Assembly (NCBI GenBank): GCA_019119575.1 | Contig: DWWT01000075.1 | Coordinates: 1-38,826 of the forward strand | Length of the DNA: 38,826 nucleotides | Direction of reading: 5' to 3' | DNA from: Candidatus Enterocloster excrementipullorum | Lineage (GTDB): Bacteria; Bacillota; Clostridia; Lachnospirales; Lachnospiraceae | In this document: piece after piece, positions 1-8,251 of the stretch | Position numbering within the stretch: the first letter of the stretch is position 1 | Layout of the letters: each line of letters begins with the position of its first letter | Notes under the pieces: model-generated | Seen by the model: only the letters and a program-made list of their open reading frames with translations | Databases searched by the model: none | What the model was told of the DNA's origin: nothing | Made by a program: the position numbers and the translations under genes

Positions 1-609
1 AACCTGAAAAATATCCGGCAATTTTACAAGGTTTATTCCGAGGATCAGATTGGCGAAACAGTGTTTAGCCAATTTGGGAATCTTCCCGCTGTCAGCACCG
101 GACGGAAGTTTTATCTGAGCTGGTCGCACTATCTGAAGCTCATGCGGATTGATAACATTGAGGAACGCCATTTTTACGAGATTGAATCCGTCAAAAACGA
201 TTGGAGCCTCAGCGAACTGAAACGGCAGTACAACAGCTCCCTATATGAGCGTCTGGCACTCAGCACGGATAAGGACAAGGTTTACCGTTTGGCACTGGAA
301 GGACAAACCGTAGAATCTCCAAAGGATGCTGTGAAAGACCCGTATGTCTTGGAGTTTTTGGGGCTGCCGGAGTTGCCCTCCTATTCCGAAACAGAGCTGG
401 AAAGCCGGATCATCGATCACTTGCAGCAATTTCTCTTGGAGCTGGGGACAGGCTTTGCCTTCGTCGGGCGGCAGGAGCGCTTTACCTTTGATGAAGAGCA
501 TTTCATGGTGGATCTGGTCTTCTATAACCGGCTGCTGCCCAGCAAAGAGGCATTGCAAAAGCTGCTGCAAGAGCATATCACAGATGAGGACGGAGGCGAG
601 GACGAATGA
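1..609 (+). pseudogene. DUF1016/YhcG-type PDDEXK nuclease, 5'-partial and internally deleted
   Basis: The reading frame is open from the first base of the window, so the gene starts upstream and the GTG at 61 is not the real start. The text matches DUF1016 (YhcG/PDDEXK) proteins: a helical N-terminal part (residues reading LRNxRQFY-like, then YLSWSHYLKLMRI) followed by the nuclease entry segment with VGRQERF and VDLVFYNRLL. In intact relatives, as I recall the family, the (D/E)xK catalytic strand and some 60 more residues follow. Here NRLL runs directly into PSKEALQKLLQE, which is the family's C-terminal helix. The centre of the nuclease fold is therefore missing in frame, and the product is probably inactive. 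The stop overlaps the start of the Res remnant (ATGA), as expected for a restriction operon. Such proteins often sit inside restriction-modification loci. Confidence 0.75.
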
Positions 610-2147
610 GGCTGCAATTCAAACATCAGAAATTTCAGGCAGACGCGGCAAAGGCCGTAGTGGATGTCTTCGCAGGGCAGCCTTACCTCACGCCTACCTA
701 CATGATGGACAGAGGCATCAACTACCAGCAGAATCTTACCGATGACGAGGATTTTACCGGATGGCGGAACGAGCCAATCGTACCGGAGCTGACCGACAAG
801 ATTATTCTGGAACGGCTGAATAAAATCCAGCGGATCAATCAGATTGAGCCGTCCGAGAAGTTGGAGCGGCCGGAATCCTGCAAGTATAATCTCACGATTG
901 AGATGGAAACCGGCGTCGGCAAAACCTATACCTATATCAAGACCATGTATGAGCTGAACAAGCACTATGGTTGGAGCAAGTTCATCATCGTGGTGCCGAG
1001 CATTGCTATTCGAGAGGGCGTTTACAAATCCTTTCAAGTGACACAGGAGCACTTCGCGGAGGAATATGGCAAGAAGATTCGCTTCTTCATCTACAACTCT
1101 TCGAAGCTCACCGAGATTGACTGGTTCGCCTCCGACAGCGCCATCAACGCCATGATTATCAACTCCTAGGCGTTCAACGCCAAGGGCAAGGACGCGCGGC
1201 GTATTTACATGAAGCTGGACGAGTTCCGTTCCCGGCGTCCCATTGACATCATTGCCAAGACAAACCCGATTCTCATCATTGACGAGCCGCAGTCGGTGGA
1301 GGGCAAGCAGACAAAGGTACGGCTGAAAGAATTTCACCTGCTGCTCACCCTGCGCTACTCCGCTACCCACAAGGCAGACAGCATCTACAACATGGTCTAC
1401 CGGCTGGATGCGATGGAGGCATACAACAAGCGGCTGGTGAAGAAAATTTCCGTTAAGGGCATTACCGAGTCCGGAAGCACGGCGACGGAAGGCTATGTCT
1501 ATCTGGAAGGGATCAATCTCTCTAAAGCCGATCCAACTGCAACCATTGAGTTCGATTTCAAGGGCACAACCGGTATTCGCAAAAAGGCGATGAAAGTCGG
1601 GATTGGATTTAATTTGTACGACAATTCCGGTAATTTGGATGAGTACAAAAACGGCTTTGTGGTCAAGTTTATCGACGGGCGGGATAACTCGGTGGAGTTT
1701 CTGAACGGTATGCTGGATGAGCGGTATGATACGGACATATTTACAGAGCCGACCATCAAGGGAAAGCTCGGCACAAACGCCATGAATGCGCAGCGGCATT
1801 TGTATGACCATATTGTGTATGATTCCACCAATGAACGCGATTTTGTCACGGATCTTGATACCAATACGGATGTGGCGGTTTATGTGAAGCTACCAGATAG
1901 CTTCTACATCTCTACGCCGGTTGGAAGGTATAACCCGGACTGGGCGATTGCATTCTATGAAGGCACCGTCAAGCATATCTACTTTGTTGCGGAAACCAAG
2001 GGATCCATGCGTTCTATGCAGCTCCCTCAGATTGAAGAGTCCAAAATTCATTGCGCAGGGGAGCATTTCAAAGCAATCAGCAATGGAAATGTGGTCTACG
2101 ATGTGGTAGATAGCTATGCGGCTTTACTGGACAAAGTCATGAAATAG
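606..2147 (+). pseudogene. Type III restriction enzyme Res subunit, broken
   Basis: This was a DEAD/DEAH helicase-nuclease of type III restriction systems. Visible parts in one frame: Walker A as ETGVGKT (about residue 100), motif II as DEPQ, motif III as SAT in LRYSATHKAD, and the C-terminal PDDEXK nuclease with PDWAIAF and VAETKG. Two lesions are seen. First, a TAG at 1167-1169 lies in MIINS-stop-AFNAKGKDARR, and a CAG glutamine there would restore the frame. Second, after FLNGM (about 1707) the text jumps to LDERYDTD, so the second helicase domain is absent and no GRGxR-like motif VI exists. The frame holds 514 codons including its stops, whereas family members are close to 1000 residues. 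Its start overlaps the truncated DUF1016 gene. Any modification (Mod) gene would lie upstream, outside the window. Confidence 0.85.
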
Positions 2148-2320
2148 TCTGGCAACCAAGTGTTTGCAAGCTAAAAACCGCTTGTTCTGCAAGCCGATCA
2201 GCTCAGCCAAAGGGACACGCGGTTTGGATTTTCTGATTGCTGATTATATGTCATTCTTTACGCGAGACTGTCATTAAACTGTTTTGCTAATAGAAGTGAG
2301 AAAGTTCCATGGCTTAAAGA

Positions 2321-2364
2321 AAAAGACCGGAAACGGGAAAAATTCCCTGGGACCGGTCTTTTTT
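2321..2364. terminator. Bidirectional rho-independent terminator
   Basis: A 10-bp perfect stem pairs 2321-2330 (AAAAGACCGG) with 2353-2362 (CCGGTCTTTT). The interior can add a short GGGA/TCCC pairing. The plus strand continues in a T run (2357-2364), and the minus strand after the stem also reads CTTTTTCTTT. It lies between the dead Res gene and the minus-strand transpeptidase unit, so it most likely ends the minus-strand transcript and blocks read-through from the other side. Confidence 0.8.
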
Positions 2365-2382
2365 CAGTATAATATTTACATG

Positions 2383-2529
2383 CTATTGTTTCATCTCTTC
2401 ATGGGCCTCTATAATGCCCTTTTTTACAGCGGCCTTTATCACGCGGTACAAAATGTAGAAGAACACAGCCGCTATGCCTGCGTACACCGCAAGCGCCATT
2501 GCTATGCCAAGTATGCCGACGAAAGCCAT
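2383..2529 (-). CDS. Small single-pass membrane protein (48 aa), unknown function
   Basis: A 48-codon frame on the minus strand starts with ATG at 2529 and stops with TAG at 2383-2385. Residues 3-27 are hydrophobic (MAFVGILGIAMALAVYAGIA, then AVFFYILY), followed by a basic and amphipathic tail (RVIKAAVKKGIIEAHEEMKQ). This suggests one membrane helix with a short charged cytoplasmic end. It begins 22 bases after the stop of the L,D-transpeptidase, with an AAGGAAGGAG ribosome binding site between them. Spacing to the ATG is long (about 14 bases); an in-frame GTG five codons upstream is too close to the same site. The next element downstream is the terminator at 2321-2364, so it is probably the last cistron of the transpeptidase transcript. 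I do not recognise a family. Confidence 0.6.
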   Translation of the reverse strand: MAFVGILGIAMALAVYAGIAAVFFYILYRVIKAAVKKGIIEAHEEMKQ

Positions 2530-2551
2530 ATCTGGTTTCTTCACTCCTTCC

Positions 2552-4075
2552 TTACTGCGCCAGTCCGTTTTCCGGCACCGTGGGATCCGTGGGATCGTAT
2601 TTCTGCGTAGAAGGGATCATGGTCTTGATGGCCGGACGGTCAAAGGGTCCGGGAACTGTGGATTCATATACGTTCACAGTGGTTCCTACCGGGCAGTGGT
2701 CATAGATCCATTTGGCGTCCGCTGTCGTGTAGCGGATGCAGCCGTGGGATTTGGTAGCACCCAGCCAGTTGTAGGTATCCGCCTTCAGGGTGTAGGGATC
2801 CGGCCTCTCATAGATCACGGAGTGGAGAAGGATGGGAAGTCCTGATCCCAAACGGGTCAGATACTGGCAGTATTCATCCGTCACCATCAGACGCCAGCGG
2901 TATTTTTCCGGTGTCACGTGATCGCCCAGGGGCGTGTCATCTCCTGTGGAGCAGAGGAACGACTTGTAGGGAATGATAAAGCCATTCTCTCCGTCCTGGA
3001 TATATACGGTAGTGCAGTTCATAGCCTTGTTGATCCGCAGCATGAAAGGCCCCTGGGAGCCGAGATAGGGCTCCAGATCCTGAACAAGCTTTCCGTCCGC
3101 CTCGAAGAAATATTTATAGCCGTCTATGTACTGCCAGCCAACAACCGCAGTGTTGTTTACAAAATAGTAGCGGTCTCTGTCGTTCCAGGCCCAGCCGGTG
3201 AATGGCTGGCCGTTTCCGCTGCTGTAGAAAGGCATGCCGTTTACAAACTGGATGCCGTCCGCCGCGGCGGCGACCAGAGGTGAACTTAAATCATAAGAAG
3301 CGCCGGCTACGTTTTTGCCCCACATGGAGAGGCGCAGGCCGGTGATGAACTTGCCTGTGTTCATAGTGCCGTTGCTGGCACCGTTTTTGGACCAGCTGCA
3401 CTGGGTGCCGTCATTCAGCGTGGATGTATAATAAATATCAAAGTTGTCTCCGAACACGCCGTTGAATCGGATCTGAACCGCCTCCACGGGGAAACCAAGG
3501 TTCCACGCGGTGTGGCCGCCGTTCATGGCCCATTCGGTCCAGCCGGTGTAGCTGGAATAGGTGCGGTAAAGCACATCGCCCGGAAGATTGTTGATGTAGA
3601 TGGACATGGACAAAAATCCGTCGGATCCGGGCTGAATGGTAGAGTCGCCGGTAACAGGGGTCGTCCAGGTCAGATCTGATTTGAGAAGCTGAATCTGGAA
3701 GAACGCCTGATTGGTGTTCTCCGTGGTCAGGATGGGGGGAGCCTCCTGGGTCTGCCCTCCCTGCGCTGCCTCTGTGCCGCCGGTCTGTGCCGAATCAGCG
3801 GTCTGGGATGAACCGTCAGCCTGGGAGCCGCCGGTCTGCCCTGCGCCGCTGTCCTGGGCTGAACCGGAGGAAGCTCCTGTTCCCTGCTCGGAAGCCGGGC
3901 CGGAAACGCCGGGGCCTGTGGTGGCGTCCGAACCCGGAGCTTCCAGGGAAACTGTATTGTCAAAGGCAGGGCCGGTGTTGGAGTCATCCTGGGCCGCCAG
4001 AGCCGTCGTGGACGGTCCCGCCGCCAGGATGGCCGCCAATGCGGCCACTGCCGTATGCCTGAAAAATTTGTGCAT
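2552..4075 (-). CDS. Secreted L,D-transpeptidase (YkuD) with hydrophobic-W-like and wall-binding repeats
   Basis: This is a 507-residue exported peptidoglycan cross-linking enzyme. The ATG at 4075 is chosen because AGGAGG lies 7 bases upstream; an ATG at 4096 is in frame but lacks this site. Order of parts: signal peptide (about 1-28, ending in ALAA), a Ser/Gly/Gln/Thr-rich flexible linker to about 115, two Trp/Gly-rich units resembling clostridial hydrophobic-W repeats (about 145-255; GWTEWAMNGG and CSWSKNGASNGT), a choline-binding-like repeat pair (about 285-335; FTGWAWNDRDRYYF and VVGWQYIDGYKYFF), then the YkuD domain. Catalytic residues are visible: His418 in LLHSV and SHGCIR with Cys446. 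A short unconserved tail follows. By family knowledge it would form 3-3 cross-links or attach proteins outside the membrane. It is divergent from the glycan locus and is followed by a small membrane-protein gene. Confidence 0.9.
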   Translation of the reverse strand: MHKFFRHTAVAALAAILAAGPSTTALAAQDDSNTGPAFDNTVSLEAPGSDATTGPGVSGPASEQGTGASSGSAQDSGAGQTGGSQADGSSQTADSAQTGGTEAAQGGQTQEAPPILTTENTNQAFFQIQLLKSDLTWTTPVTGDSTIQPGSDGFLSMSIYINNLPGDVLYRTYSSYTGWTEWAMNGGHTAWNLGFPVEAVQIRFNGVFGDNFDIYYTSTLNDGTQCSWSKNGASNGTMNTGKFITGLRLSMWGKNVAGASYDLSSPLVAAAADGIQFVNGMPFYSSGNGQPFTGWAWNDRDRYYFVNNTAVVGWQYIDGYKYFFEADGKLVQDLEPYLGSQGPFMLRINKAMNCTTVYIQDGENGFIIPYKSFLCSTGDDTPLGDHVTPEKYRWRLMVTDEYCQYLTRLGSGLPILLHSVIYERPDPYTLKADTYNWLGATKSHGCIRYTTADAKWIYDHCPVGTTVNVYESTVPGPFDRPAIKTMIPSTQKYDPTDPTVPENGLAQ

Positions 4076-4101
4076 GATACAACCTCCTACCTTCAATAAC
4101 C

Positions 4102-4142
4102 GCGGTCTTTCTGTCGGGTCATAGGGCTGACAAAAAGACCGC
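4102..4142 (-). promoter_or_regulatory. 14-bp inverted repeat in the transpeptidase leader
   Basis: The arms at 4102-4115 (GCGGTCTTTCTGTC) and 4129-4142 (GACAAAAAGACCGC) are complementary at 13 of 14 positions; the remaining pair becomes a G.U wobble in the minus-strand RNA. The loop is 13 bases. The hairpin would sit just upstream of the ribosome binding site of the L,D-transpeptidase, and no T run follows on either strand, so it is not a standard terminator. It could be an operator or an mRNA-stability or translation-control stem. Confidence 0.5.
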
Positions 4143-4201
4143 CGCCGTCTGAACTATTCCATCCTAATTTAGCATATTTAAGGGAAAAATACCATATGTG
4201 A

Positions 4202-4230
4202 TTTACTTTTTTTCGGTCTTATTGTAAAAT
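4202..4230 (+). promoter_or_regulatory. Sigma-A-type promoter of the first glycan operon
   Basis: TTTACT (4202-4207), a 17-base spacer and TAAAAT (4225-4230) match the sigma-A consensus at 4/6 and 5/6 positions in an AT-rich stretch. Transcription would begin near 4237. That makes the ATG at 4241 almost leaderless and favours the ATG at 4274 as the start of the GT8 gene. Confidence 0.6.
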
Positions 4231-4273
4231 CGTAAATAAAATGACCAAAGAATGTAAGAAACGAGGGGCAGGA

Positions 4274-5308
4274 ATGGAAGGATGTGGAAAGGGCGGTCCG
4301 GTGAACATCATATACGCATCAAATGACGGCTATGCCTGTCATCTGGGGGCTTCCCTCTGCTCCCTTCTGGAGAATAACCGCCGGATTCCGAGACTGGATG
4401 TGTATGTCCTTTCCGTTGGGATGAAGGAGGAATTCCAAAAACGGCTGCAAAAGCTGGGAAAGCGGTATGGCAGGGAAGTTCATGTGGTGGAGCTCGGCGA
4501 TCTGCGCAGGCGTTTCCCCTATGCGGTGGATACGCGGGGGTTTGATATCAGTGCCATGGCCCGCCTGTTCGCGCCGGAGGTCTTGCCGGAGACCGTGAAG
4601 CGGGCTCTGTATCTGGACTGCGACACCATTGTGCGGGGCAGCATCCGCAGCCTTTACCGGACGGATCTTAAAGGCAGTCTGGCGGGCATGGTCATGGAAC
4701 CCACGGTATATGAGGCGATGCGGGAGAGCATTGGCTTCGGCAGGGATGAGGCGTATTTTAATTCCGGCGTCATTCTGATGGACTTGGAAAGGTGGCGCAG
4801 GGAGGGAACCCTGCAGACGCTTCTGGATTATTACCGGGATCGGGGCGGAAGCCTTTTTGCCTGCGACCAGGACACCATCAACGGGGCCCTGCGGGGCAGA
4901 ATTCTTTCGCTGGAGCCAAAATACAATTTCTTTACCAATTATCGGTATTTCCGCTACGGGACTTTAAAAAAGCTCTGCGCTGCGTATGAACAGGTGGGGC
5001 CTGGGGCATTTAGGGAGGCAAAGAAAAACCCTGTGATCATTCATTATCTGGGGGATGAGAGGCCGTGGATTGCGGGGAACCACAACCACTACCGGAGGCT
5101 GTATTTTTGGTATTTGGCCAAAACGCCCTGGAAGGGGATTCCTCTGGTTGAGGGAAAGCGGATGTATATGCATCTGTGGTGGGTATTTAACAGGATGACC
5201 TGGATCTGCCCGGCCCTGCGCCTCTGGATCAGCAGAAGGTGGGGGATGCAGGTGATCGACGGCAGGAAGAAAAAGAGAGAACAGGAGGCTGCAGGGCAGA
5301 ATGGATAA
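4274..5308 (+). CDS. Family 8 glycosyltransferase
   Basis: This 344-residue cytoplasmic retaining glycosyltransferase resembles the LgtC/GspA group that moves galactose or glucose from UDP-sugars. Motifs: the N-terminal strand with YASNDGYACHLGASLCSLL, the metal-binding DxD in LYLDCDTIV, YFNSGVILMDLERWR, CDQDTINGAL, and a C-terminal IIHYLGDERPW that supplies the family histidine. The ATG at 4274 is preferred because a purine-rich GAGGGGCAGGA precedes it and the promoter at 4202-4230 leaves too little leader for the in-frame ATG at 4241; a GTG at 4301 is also possible. It opens a tight plus-strand operon, overlapping the next gene by 8 bases. Donor and acceptor cannot be read from the sequence. 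Confidence 0.88.
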   Translation: MEGCGKGGPVNIIYASNDGYACHLGASLCSLLENNRRIPRLDVYVLSVGMKEEFQKRLQKLGKRYGREVHVVELGDLRRRFPYAVDTRGFDISAMARLFAPEVLPETVKRALYLDCDTIVRGSIRSLYRTDLKGSLAGMVMEPTVYEAMRESIGFGRDEAYFNSGVILMDLERWRREGTLQTLLDYYRDRGGSLFACDQDTINGALRGRILSLEPKYNFFTNYRYFRYGTLKKLCAAYEQVGPGAFREAKKNPVIIHYLGDERPWIAGNHNHYRRLYFWYLAKTPWKGIPLVEGKRMYMHLWWVFNRMTWICPALRLWISRRWGMQVIDGRKKKREQEAAGQNG

Positions 5309-6242
5309 AATATGCTGCATTATTCTCAATTATAACGATGCGCATACCACCCTGGCCCTGGCAGGGGAACTGTCCGGCAGCCGGTGCCTTTCCGATATTC
5401 TGGTGGTTGACAATCATTCTTCGGATGATTCCTGGGAGCAGCTTGCTGTTCTGAAAGCGGACCGCACGAGCCGGGGGAAGCAGCAGGATGCAGGGCCGGA
5501 GGAAAAAGGCCCGGCCGTTCACCTTATCCGCACCGGGCACAACGGCGGCTACGGAGCGGGGAATCAGGCGGGAATCGACTATGCCATGGAGCATCTGTCG
5601 CCGGACTATATTGTCATTGCCAATCCGGATATCCATGTATCGGACGCGTGCATTCTCCGGGTAAAGGAGGCCCTCGTACAGCAGAAAAACGCCGCCGCGG
5701 CTTCCGCGCTGGTGCGAAGCCCGGAGGGAAAGCGGCTATTTTCTTATTGGGATCTGCTCCCTATGTGGAAGGATCTCCTGGACACAGAGCCGTTTTGTCG
5801 GCGGATTTTTAAGCCCTGGCTGATCACGCCGGTGGGAAGGCTGCCCAGGGGGGCGGACGGAAGGAGCCGCGTGGTTGGGGCGCTGCCCGGGTCTTTTTTT
5901 ATGCTGAAGATGTGCTGTTTTAGCCGGCGGGAAGCGGGAAGCCTTTTTGATAAGAATATATTTCTCTATTATGAGGAAAAAGTGCTGGGCCGCAAGCTGC
6001 AGAGCATGGGGCTTGTAGAGCTTTTGGTGGGGGACGTATCCTATGTGCACGCCCACTCGGTCAGCGTGGACAAGAGCCTGCGCACCATGGCGGCCAAGCA
6101 GAAGATCCTTCACCGGAGCAAGCTGTATTATTATAAGAACTATCTGGGGGCGGGGCCTGTGAGACTGGCAGCTGCCCGGCTCTTTTTGGGGCTGGTTCTG
6201 GGAGAGGTCTGGATTCTCACCGGAGGATGGAGAAAAGGATGA
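5301..6242 (+). CDS. Family 2 glycosyltransferase, WbbL/rhamnosyltransferase-like
   Basis: This 313-residue GT-A enzyme has the family 2 layout: an N-terminal strand IILNYNDAHTT, LVVDNHSSDDSW, NGGYGAGNQAGIDYA, a metal site near IVIANPDIHV, and an acceptor-side segment with GSFFMLK and FLYYEE. The pattern NxGxGxGxNxG and the ANPDI segment are typical of the WbbL-like rhamnosyltransferase group. An internal patch around residues 50-70 is long and charged and looks like a loop insertion. Its ATG lies inside the GT8 gene behind an AGGAGG site, and its stop overlaps the next start as ATGA, so the three genes are translationally coupled. The sugar specificity is inference from resemblance only. Confidence 0.85.
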   Translation: MDKICCIILNYNDAHTTLALAGELSGSRCLSDILVVDNHSSDDSWEQLAVLKADRTSRGKQQDAGPEEKGPAVHLIRTGHNGGYGAGNQAGIDYAMEHLSPDYIVIANPDIHVSDACILRVKEALVQQKNAAAASALVRSPEGKRLFSYWDLLPMWKDLLDTEPFCRRIFKPWLITPVGRLPRGADGRSRVVGALPGSFFMLKMCCFSRREAGSLFDKNIFLYYEEKVLGRKLQSMGLVELLVGDVSYVHAHSVSVDKSLRTMAAKQKILHRSKLYYYKNYLGAGPVRLAAARLFLGLVLGEVWILTGGWRKG

Positions 6243-6925
6243 ACAAGGTATTGCTGGTGATTCCGGCTTACAATGAAGAGAAGAATATTGAGAGAGTGGT
6301 GGAGCGCCTGATCCGGGAATTTCCCCAGTTCGACTACCTGGTGGTAAACGACGGGTCAAAGGACGGGACAGCGGCCATATGCCGGGAGAAGGGGTACAAT
6401 CTCTTGGATCTTCCGGTGAATCTGGGCCTGGCCGGTTCTTTTCAGGCGGGCATGCGGTATGCCTATCAGAAGGGCTACGGCTACGCCATCCAGTTTGACG
6501 GGGACGGCCAGCACCGGCCGGAATACATTGCCTCCATGAAGGAAAAGATGGATCAGGGCTATGATATTGTCATTGGTTCCCGGTTTATTGTGGGAAAGAA
6601 GGACTGGTCCATGCGGATGATCGGAAGCCGGCTTATAGGGGCTGCCGTCTATCTGACCACAGGAGCGCGTCTCACGGATCCGACGTCAGGCATGCGCCTG
6701 TTTTCGCGGAAAATGATTAAGGAATTTGCCCTGAATTTAAATTACGGGCCGGAACCGGATACGGTTTCCTTTCTGATCAAGCAGGGGGCAAAGGTGGCGG
6801 AGGTTCCGGTCACCATTGACGAAAGGACGGAGGGGGAGAGTTATCTGAAGCCCCTGACAGCTGCCTACTACATGGCGCGGATGCTGCTCTCCATCCTTTT
6901 CGTACAAAACTTCAGGAAGAGATAG
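6239..6925 (+). CDS. Family 2 glycosyltransferase, dolichyl-phosphate-mannose-synthase-like
   Basis: This short (228-residue) GT2 protein has LVIPAYNEEKNI, VVNDGSKDGT, NLGLAGSFQAGM and QFDGDGQH, the signature of DPM1-like enzymes that charge a polyprenyl phosphate with one sugar. It has no C-terminal membrane helices, unlike GtrB. The start at 6239 is chosen because it forms an ATGA overlap with the preceding stop and has GGAG seven bases upstream; an in-frame ATG at 6227 sits directly against its GGAGG and is less likely. A DUF2304 gene and a DUF2142 membrane protein lie in the same operon. That fits a lipid-linked donor system in which this enzyme makes the polyprenyl-phosphate sugar. This last step is inferred from context. 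Confidence 0.86.
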   Translation: MNKVLLVIPAYNEEKNIERVVERLIREFPQFDYLVVNDGSKDGTAAICREKGYNLLDLPVNLGLAGSFQAGMRYAYQKGYGYAIQFDGDGQHRPEYIASMKEKMDQGYDIVIGSRFIVGKKDWSMRMIGSRLIGAAVYLTTGARLTDPTSGMRLFSRKMIKEFALNLNYGPEPDTVSFLIKQGAKVAEVPVTIDERTEGESYLKPLTAAYYMARMLLSILFVQNFRKR

Positions 6926-6937
6926 AGGAGCGTTTGG

Positions 6938-8251
6938 ATGAGAAGCCTGACAAATCGGTTGCTGTATACCGGCCCGGACAGGGAGCGGTACAACATGCTG
7001 TGGAATATAGCGGGGAGCTTCTGCTATGCTCTGGCCAGCATGGTGCTGTCCGTCCTGGTGATGCGCATGGCCGGGGAGGAAGAAGGCGGGATTTTTTCCT
7101 TCGGATATTCCACCCTGGGCCAGCAGCTCTTTATTGTGGCATATTTTGGAATCCGCCCCTTCCAGATCACGGACGGCAAGGGAGAATATTCGTTTGGGGA
7201 TTACCTGCGCCACCGGTTTCTTACCTGCCTGGCGGCTGTGGCGGGCGGGGCAGTCTTTCTGGCGGTCATGGGCGCACAGGGGATTTATGATGGACATAAG
7301 ACAGTGGTGCTTCTGCTCCTTGTGTTTTATAAAGTGATTGACGGCTTTGCGGATGTGTATGAATCGGAATTTCAGCGCCAGGGCAGCTTATATCTGACGG
7401 GCAAATCCAACTTTTTCCGAACGGTGCTCTCCGTGTGCGCCTGCCTGGGGACTCTGGCTGTTTCCGGAAGCGTCCTGGCGGCCTGCGCCGGGGCAGTATG
7501 CGCCCAGATGCTGGGCGTTCTTCTCTTTAATCTGGATGTGATCCGGGTACTGCCCGGAGTGGACTGGAAGAGAAGAAAGGGAGCGGCTGCCGGACTTTTC
7601 AGGAGCACCTCCTTTTTGTTCGCCTCGGTCTTTCTGGATTTTTACATTTTTTCATCTGCAAAATATGCCATCGACCGGTATATGAGCGATGGGGACTCAG
7701 GGTACTTTAACTTGATTTTTATGCCCACCTCTGTTATTTATATGATAGCTAACTTTATCATCCGGCCCTTCCTCACAAAGCTCACGGCCATGTGGGACGG
7801 GGGCGAGCTTGCGGCATTTAAGCGGGAGCTTGGCCGGCTTGGGATGCTGGTGGGAGGCCTTACGGTTCTGGCCGCCGCCGGCGCATTTGTGCTGGGACGC
7901 TTTGTGCTCTCTCTGGTGGAGATGCTTCTGGGGCAGGGATACGGGGGAAGCCTGGCAGGATACTGGATGGATTTCGGAGTGATTGTGCTGGGAGGCGGAT
8001 TTTACGCTCTGGCCAATCTGATGTATTATGCGCTGGTGATCATGCGCAGGCAGAAGGCAATTTTCAGTATTTATGCGGTGGGAGCCCTGGCGGCATGGCT
8101 GATTTCACCGCCGCTGGTGAAGGGCTTCGGCATTCATGGAGCAGCGGCCTGCTATTTGTGCCTGATGATAGGGCTGACACTGGGATTCGGCCTTTGGACG
8201 GTCCGGGTCTGCGGTTTGGAAGAAAGGAAGAAGACCGGTTATGGAGGATAA
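6938..8251 (+). CDS. Polysaccharide flippase-like membrane protein (Wzx/MATE-like)
   Basis: This polytopic protein of 437 residues has about twelve hydrophobic segments spread over its whole length. The start has a good GAGGAG site. The first segment (MLWNIAGSFCYALASMVLSVLVMRMAG) and the pattern of paired helices match Wzx-type O-unit translocases of the MOP superfamily, which flip lipid-linked oligosaccharides across the membrane. The level of recognition is fold and context rather than diagnostic motif. It overlaps the next gene by 11 bases and sits amid glycosyltransferases. Its presence beside a Wzm/Wzt pair is notable because one locus usually uses only one of these export routes. Confidence 0.75.
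   Translation: MRSLTNRLLYTGPDRERYNMLWNIAGSFCYALASMVLSVLVMRMAGEEEGGIFSFGYSTLGQQLFIVAYFGIRPFQITDGKGEYSFGDYLRHRFLTCLAAVAGGAVFLAVMGAQGIYDGHKTVVLLLLVFYKVIDGFADVYESEFQRQGSLYLTGKSNFFRTVLSVCACLGTLAVSGSVLAACAGAVCAQMLGVLLFNLDVIRVLPGVDWKRRKGAAAGLFRSTSFLFASVFLDFYIFSSAKYAIDRYMSDGDSGYFNLIFMPTSVIYMIANFIIRPFLTKLTAMWDGGELAAFKRELGRLGMLVGGLTVLAAAGAFVLGRFVLSLVEMLLGQGYGGSLAGYWMDFGVIVLGGGFYALANLMYYALVIMRRQKAIFSIYAVGALAAWLISPPLVKGFGIHGAAACYLCLMIGLTLGFGLWTVRVCGLEERKKTGYGG

Noticed and set aside
522..1811. 429-residue minus-strand frame across the Res remnant
   Set aside because: It is opposite a recognisable Res coding frame, shows no family motif, and the plus-strand text matches the helicase on both sides of the nonsense codon.
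2148..2320. Possible gene or mobile-element end after the Res remnant
   Set aside because: No frame with a start and ribosome binding site, and no inverted repeat typical of an insertion sequence; it reads as non-coding flank.
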